This document shows, in pieces, positions 60,190 through 64,000 of a stretch of DNA of 64,000 nt (positions are counted from its first letter, which is position 1; each line of letters begins with the position of its first letter). A program made the position numbers and the translations under genes. The notes under the pieces were generated by a model, which was not told where the DNA came from, did not search any database, and saw only the letters and a list, made by a program, of their open reading frames with translations. Source of the DNA: Undibacterium parvum. GTDB taxonomy: Bacteria > Pseudomonadota > Gammaproteobacteria > Burkholderiales > Burkholderiaceae_D. The stretch lies in the NCBI RefSeq assembly GCF_003955735.1, contig NZ_CP034464.1, positions 4,030,001-4,094,000 on the forward strand. The letters are read 5' to 3'.

Positions 60190-61314
60190 ATGAGTATCAA
60201 AATTAGTCAGAACTTCGACGCTGGTGCGATCGAGGTCGTGCGTGCTGAGCATGCGGCGGAGATCAGTTTAAATTTGCGTAAAGATAGTCACGCCGATATC
60301 GCGCAATGGTTTTATTTTCGCTTGCAAGGCGCGCGTGACCAGGCCACGGTGATCAGTATCTTAAATGCCGGTGAGGCGACTTATGCCAAAGGCTGGGAAG
60401 GCTATAGCGCGGTTGCCAGTTATGACCGCGAGACCTGGTTTAGAGTCGATACCGAGTTTGACGGTAAGGTGATGACTATCCATCACGAGCCTGAATTTGA
60501 TAGCGTGTATTACGCCTATTTTGAGCCGTATAGCTGGGAACGCCATCTGTCTTTGCTCGGTAGCGTAGAGCAAACCGGCTTGGCGCGTGTGTTGGATTTG
60601 GGTAGCACCGTCGACGGTCGTGATCTCAATGTGGTGGTGGTCGGTAATCCTGAAGCTGAGAAAAAAGTCTGGATTATCGCCCGTCAGCATCCCGGTGAGA
60701 CCATGGCTGAATGGTTGGTTGAGGGCACGTTGAACGCCTTGCTCGATCCGGCCAATCCGCTTGCCCGCAGTATTCTGGATAAAGCGGTGCTGTACATCGT
60801 GCCGAATATGAATCCCGATGGTTCTGTGCGCGGTAATTTGCGCACCAACGCGGCTGGTGCCAACCTCAATCGCGAATGGATGACCCCTTCAATTGCGACT
60901 AGCCCTGAAGTGTATTACGTGAAGAAAAAAATCGAAGAAACCGGTTGCGATCTGTTTTTAGATATTCATGGCGATGAGGCTTTGCCGTATGTGTTTGTGG
61001 CCGGTAGCGAGATGTTGAAAGGCTTTAGCGACACGCAGATGCAAGAGCAGCAAGCGTTTGTCGATAGTTTTGTCGCCGCTAGCCCAGATTTTCAGACTAA
61101 ATTTGGCTATGAGGCCAGCAAGTACAATGACGATGTGCTGACCCTGGCATCGAAATACGTAGGTCATCATTACAAGTGTGTATCGCTGACACTGGAGTTG
61201 CCATTCAAGGATAATGCTAACTTGCCAGATCTGGAAGTCGGTTGGGACGGTGCGCGTAGTATGAAATTGGGCGAGGCAATGTTGCAGCCAATTTTGACTG
61301 CTTTGAATAAGTAG
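60190..61314 (+). CDS. M14-type cytosolic carboxypeptidase
   Basis: A 374-residue protein of the cytosolic carboxypeptidase (CCP-like) subfamily of M14. An N-terminal beta domain (AQWFYFRLQGARDQATVISI) precedes the catalytic domain. Zinc ligands are in RQHPGETMAEW (H-x2-E, near residue 166) and FLDIHGDEAL, with PNMNPDG and NLNREW for substrate binding and the catalytic Glu in TLELPFKDN. There is no signal peptide. Eukaryotic relatives remove glutamates from tubulin tails; the bacterial substrate is unknown. It is the second M14 enzyme in the window and not close to the one at 7165-8898. Confidence 0.93.
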   Translation: MSIKISQNFDAGAIEVVRAEHAAEISLNLRKDSHADIAQWFYFRLQGARDQATVISILNAGEATYAKGWEGYSAVASYDRETWFRVDTEFDGKVMTIHHEPEFDSVYYAYFEPYSWERHLSLLGSVEQTGLARVLDLGSTVDGRDLNVVVVGNPEAEKKVWIIARQHPGETMAEWLVEGTLNALLDPANPLARSILDKAVLYIVPNMNPDGSVRGNLRTNAAGANLNREWMTPSIATSPEVYYVKKKIEETGCDLFLDIHGDEALPYVFVAGSEMLKGFSDTQMQEQQAFVDSFVAASPDFQTKFGYEASKYNDDVLTLASKYVGHHYKCVSLTLELPFKDNANLPDLEVGWDGARSMKLGEAMLQPILTALNK

Positions 61315-61378
61315 GGAATTGGTAAATGTTCAGCCCCCTGTAAGCAAAGTTTTTTAGCGCACAGCCAAAGCTGAAAAT

Positions 61379-61459
61379 CGTCATTCCCGTGAAGGCGGGA
61401 ATCTAGAATTGAGATGCATGGTGCTTAATTCCGGATGCCGGATCAAGTCCGGCATGACG
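61379..61459. repeat. Proteobacterial REP-type double hairpin
   Basis: The outer CGTCAT...ATGACG ends enclose two hairpins: ATTCCCGTGAAGGCGGGAAT, and ATGCCGGATCAAGTCCGGCAT. This sequence type (TCATTCCCGnGAA-GCGGGAAT) is widespread in proteobacterial intergenic regions. It lies between the carboxypeptidase and CYTH genes. Confidence 0.85.
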
Positions 61460-61532
61460 ATGCGGGGTATTTGTGGCGGGTCTATAAGAGGCTCAATAGT
61501 TACCGAAATTGAGTTATTAAGTAAGGGTGAGC

Positions 61533-62006
61533 ATGGGCGTAGAAATAGAGCGTAAGTTTTTGGTCTTGGGCGATGAGTGGAAAGAACAAGGGCAGGGCGT
61601 GCGTATGCGCCAGGGCTATATTTGTTCTGATGCGGGTCGCGTCGTCCGTGTGCGCATCGAGGGCGAGCGCGCCATGCTCACCATCAAAGGTGAAACCGAG
61701 GGTATCTCGCGCAGCGAATGGGAGTATCCCATCCCTGTGCCGGACGCGCAGCAATTGCTAGAGACTATGTGCGAAAAACCTTTGATAGAAAAGACGCGCA
61801 GACGGATAGACTTTGGCGGTTTTGTCTGGGAAGTTGATGAGTTTTTTGGTGAGAATGCGGGGCTGGTCGTGGCGGAGATTGAGCTTGCCTCGGAGTCGCA
61901 AGAGTTCACTAAGCCAGACTGGGTTGGGGCAGAAGTAAGCCACGATAGACGCTACGCCAATGCCAATTTGTTCAAGCATCCTTACTGTCGCTGGGATAAA
62001 GCGTAA
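61533..62006 (+). CDS. CYTH domain protein (triphosphate tunnel enzyme family)
   Basis: About 157 residues from the ATG at 61533 (MGVEIERKFLVLGDEWKEQG); AAGGG is upstream and a GTG two codons earlier is also possible. The E-x-E-x-K motif is EIERK. Further tunnel residues are in VRVRIEGERAMLTIKGET, EKTRRRIDFGGFVWEVDEF and VAEIELASESQEF. Such enzymes hydrolyse inorganic triphosphate or similar substrates with a divalent metal. No CHAD domain is attached. Confidence 0.92.
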   Translation: MGVEIERKFLVLGDEWKEQGQGVRMRQGYICSDAGRVVRVRIEGERAMLTIKGETEGISRSEWEYPIPVPDAQQLLETMCEKPLIEKTRRRIDFGGFVWEVDEFFGENAGLVVAEIELASESQEFTKPDWVGAEVSHDRRYANANLFKHPYCRWDKA

Positions 62007-62041
62007 GCGGCGCAGCACTATTCAAATATCGATAGGCCGGT

Positions 62042-62104
62042 AGCGCATATTCCATGCGGCTCTCCGGCCTGCCTGGCCTGCAGCCCGCATGGGATATGCG
62101 CGCT
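62042..62104. repeat. REP-like palindrome, copy R6
   Basis: AGCGCATATTCCATGCGG (62042-62059) pairs with CCGCATGGGATATGCGCGCT (62085-62104) nearly perfectly. The interior CCGGCCTGCCTGGCCTGCAG is shared with copies R2 and R5. It lies between convergent CYTH and MaoC genes, a likely shared 3' structure. Confidence 0.85.
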
Positions 62105-62124
62105 GGCGTGCCTGCTCAAAAAAA

Positions 62125-62580
62125 TCACTCATAAATTCTAGCGATCGATACTGCCACGCAGACCGGTTTGTCGCCGCCTTCGCGCTCGACGCTGATTTCC
62201 CAGCTCATTTGCGCACCATCAGTGATTTCCTCCACCGAGAGTAATTTCAAGTGTCCGCGCAACTTGCTACCCACCGGTACCGGGGCTGGGAAGCGTACTT
62301 TGTTGAGCCCGTAATTGACGCCCATCTTGATGTAGCTGATGTGGATGGCATTTTGCATCAGCATAGGCAGCAGTGATAAAGTCAAAAAACCGTGCGCGAT
62401 CGGTGTGCCAAAAGGCGATTCACGCTTGGCGCGCTCCACGTCTATGTGTATCCATTGCATGTCACCAGTGGCCTCGGCGAAGGTGTTGATACGTTGCTGG
62501 GATATTTCTATCCAGTCCGATACCGCCACCTCTTGCCCTACCAAGGATGTGAGTTCTGCCAGGCTATGTATTTCACGCAT
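62125..62580 (-). CDS. MaoC/NodN-type dehydratase (R-hydratase fold)
   Basis: About 152 residues from the ATG at 62580 (MREIHSLAELTSLVGQEVAV), with GGAG upstream; the longer frame to 62661 overlaps the next gene. The hydratase motif is QWIHIDVERAKRESPFGTPI followed by AHGFLTLSLLP (D-x4-H type hot-dog active site). It probably hydrates or dehydrates an acyl-CoA. It is the last gene of a three-gene minus-strand set with a second MaoC protein and an acyl-CoA dehydrogenase, suggesting a fatty- or branched-acyl-CoA pathway. Confidence 0.92.
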   Translation of the reverse strand: MREIHSLAELTSLVGQEVAVSDWIEISQQRINTFAEATGDMQWIHIDVERAKRESPFGTPIAHGFLTLSLLPMLMQNAIHISYIKMGVNYGLNKVRFPAPVPVGSKLRGHLKLLSVEEITDGAQMSWEISVEREGGDKPVCVAVSIARIYE

Positions 62581-62602
62581 GCTGCACTCCTCAATGTTGG
62601 AT

Positions 62603-63127
62603 TTATGCTGGACGACGGCCAAACATGCCCATGCCTTTGATGGTGCAGACCAGCTTGCCATCCTGATTGACTGCGCGCCACATGGTAAACACCACGCCTC
62701 TATCGAGCTTGGAGCTGGAGGGGCGGCTGTCTAGCGTCTCGGCGCTGATGCTTAAAGTGTCGCCCGGGCGCACCGGTAAGATCCAGCGTACCTCGTCGAC
62801 GCCGGGTGAACCCATGCTAGTTGATTCGTTTAAGAAGCCATCGACCACCATGCGCATGATCATGCTGCAGGTGTGCCAGCCGCTGGCGATGACGCCGCCA
62901 AAGATGGAGTCAGAGGCGGCTTCTGTATCGATGTGGAAGGGCTGCGGATCAAACGCGGTGGCGAAAGTGATGATCTCAGCTTCGCTCACTTGGCGCTGAC
63001 CTAGTTCTATGACATGGCCGGGGATGAAGTCTTCAAAGTACCACTTATAGATTTTTGCGGGTTTTGCTGGTTTTGCTGGTTTTACCGGTTTTGCGAGATT
63101 TTCTGAAACTGCTGGATGGGTAGCCAT
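62603..63127 (-). CDS. MaoC-type dehydratase with KPAK-repeat N-terminus
   Basis: A 174-residue protein. An N-terminal low-complexity tail ([13 protein letters not shown]) precedes a hot-dog domain with [40 protein letters not shown] and IASGWHT, the MaoC pattern with the catalytic Asp/His. AGGAG precedes the ATG. It is 22 bases upstream of the other MaoC gene, so the two may work as a heteromer or on related acyl-CoAs. The repeat tail may be a variable linker. Confidence 0.92.
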   Translation of the reverse strand: MATHPAVSENLAKPVKPAKPAKPAKIYKWYFEDFIPGHVIELGQRQVSEAEIITFATAFDPQPFHIDTEAASDSIFGGVIASGWHTCSMIMRMVVDGFLNESTSMGSPGVDEVRWILPVRPGDTLSISAETLDSRPSSSKLDRGVVFTMWRAVNQDGKLVCTIKGMGMFGRRPA

Positions 63128-63213
63128 GCCTTACTCCTGAAACAAAAAGCGAAACTAAAAATAGTCTGGCGCAGGCTCTGCAATAGAGCACGCCAGACAC
63201 AAGCGTAGCAAAA

Positions 63214-64000
63214 TTAGGCGGCCGCCTTAAAGCCCGGCTGAGCGATAAAACGTGCCAGATGATGATCGGTGTCGCCCAAAGACAACTCTATCATGGTCAG
63301 GCGTTTAAACATGTGTGCTGCCGGCAGTTCGTTAGTGACGCCCATGCCGCCATGCAGTTGTACCGCTTGCTGGCCGATATAGCGCGCGGCTTGCCCTATG
63401 CGTGCCTTGGCGGCCGATACCGTGCGACGGCGCTCTTCGGCGTCTTCTGAGCTGAGCTTGACGGCAGCTAAGGTCGCCATCGAGCGCGCCTGTTCCAGCT
63501 CCATAAACATTTCTGCCATACGATGCTGCAGCACCTGAAATTTACCGATAGGCACGCCAAATTGCTGGCGGGTTTTTAAGTAATCCAGCGTGGCGGCAAA
63601 AATCGCTTCCATCACGCCTATCGCTTCGGCGCACAGCAGGGTAACGCCATAATCACAGCCAGCCTCTAACAGCGGCCAGCCTGCACCTTGGGTAACCAGT
63701 AAGGCCGATGAAGGCAGCTGAACTTGGTTAAACGTAATGTCGGCAGCGCGATAGCCATCGATGCTGCGATACTCGCGCCGGCTAATGCCGGCGGCGTTTG
63801 CATCGAGCACGAATAGGCTAATGCCGTCGCTGTCGCGCTGTGCGCCGCTGCTGCGTGCCGAGACGATTAATTGCCCAGCTTGTGCACCGTGTAGCACCAC
63901 GGTTTTGACGCCATTAATCACAAAACCATCGGCATTCTGGCTGGCGCTGGTGGCGATATTAAACAGCTCGTGGCGCGCTTGTTTCTCGTTAAGCGCCGCT
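63214..64000 (-). CDS. Acyl-CoA dehydrogenase family protein (5' part beyond the window)
   Basis: The minus-strand frame is open to the window edge. The C-terminal ~262 codons are visible: SASQNADGFVINGVKTVVLH is the middle beta-domain, and AEMFMELEQARSMATLAAVK, QAARYIGQQAVQLHGGMGVT and NELPAAHMFKRLTMIELSLG are the C-terminal helical domain with the FAD-binding QLHGGMG motif. It oxidises an acyl-CoA to the enoyl form using FAD. Upstream of two MaoC hydratase genes, which fit the following hydration step. Confidence 0.95.
   Translation of the reverse strand, partial: AALNEKQARHELFNIATSASQNADGFVINGVKTVVLHGAQAGQLIVSARSSGAQRDSDGISLFVLDANAAGISRREYRSIDGYRAADITFNQVQLPSSALLVTQGAGWPLLEAGCDYGVTLLCAEAIGVMEAIFAATLDYLKTRQQFGVPIGKFQVLQHRMAEMFMELEQARSMATLAAVKLSSEDAEERRRTVSAAKARIGQAARYIGQQAVQLHGGMGVTNELPAAHMFKRLTMIELSLGDTDHHLARFIAQPGFKAAA

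Overview
The window looks like a chromosomal piece of a Burkholderiales bacterium, most likely an Oxalobacteraceae relative (Undibacterium/Janthinobacterium type). This is inferred from the housekeeping proteins (ParC/ParE, Icd, ClpS/ClpA, S20), the small family proteins typical of beta-proteobacteria (DUF2242, DUF3820, DUF192) and the moderate GC content. There is no phage, plasmid, CRISPR array or complete insertion sequence. Intergenic regions are unusually rich in palindromic repeats.

Layout. 1-8.9 kb: end of an FKBP isomerase gene, then an overlapping four-gene set (beta-propeller, polysaccharide deacetylase-like, sterol desaturase-like, EI24-like membrane protein), a CinA-like protein, a TAXI solute-binding protein, a DUF3820 protein and an M14 carboxypeptidase. 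9.3-12.2 kb: a probable split borosin RiPP locus. It has a 71-residue precursor with a LigA-like fold and a C-terminal hydrophobic core, a TPR-GGDEF membrane protein, and a SonM-like alpha-N-methyltransferase. 12.5-24.6 kb: a large cell-envelope locus. It contains four kinds of exported protein that share an L-x3-(E/D/A)-L-x2-(V/I)-x-G-(Q/R) motif, two of them near-identical copies in inverted orientation 1.2 kb apart. It also contains a stand-alone C39 cysteine peptidase, two outer-membrane beta-barrels, a DUF2059 protein and an ABC-type binding protein. The shared motif matches the register of double-glycine leaders cut by C39 peptidases, with GQ/GR in place of GG; this is the most interesting candidate system here. 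24.9-28 kb: an XRE regulator overlapping tail-to-tail with a PlpD-type (type Vd) patatin autotransporter.

28-34.3 kb: the histidine utilisation locus hutC / hutU-hutH-hutD-hutI, with a TGTA-N2-TACA operator inside the hutU promoter. 34.4-40.3 kb: a DUF748 (AsmA-like) giant protein and a two-gene response regulator / Hpt-REC-REC-GGDEF pair. 40.4-44.9 kb: parC and parE on the minus strand. 45-50 kb: a vWA CoxE-like protein, a GNAT acetyltransferase, rpsT, a DUF192 protein, an RluE-like pseudouridine synthase and icd. 50-55.5 kb: a Cache-sensor kinase/NarL-type regulator pair, a cold-shock protein, and clpS-clpA. 55.6-64 kb: a leucine-rich-repeat protein kinase, a BetT-like BCCT transporter, tRNA-Pro(GGG), a second M14 carboxypeptidase, a CYTH protein, and a minus-strand set of two MaoC-type proteins plus an acyl-CoA dehydrogenase that runs off the window.

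Gene functions are called from protein motifs read by eye and from remembered family features. No database search was run.
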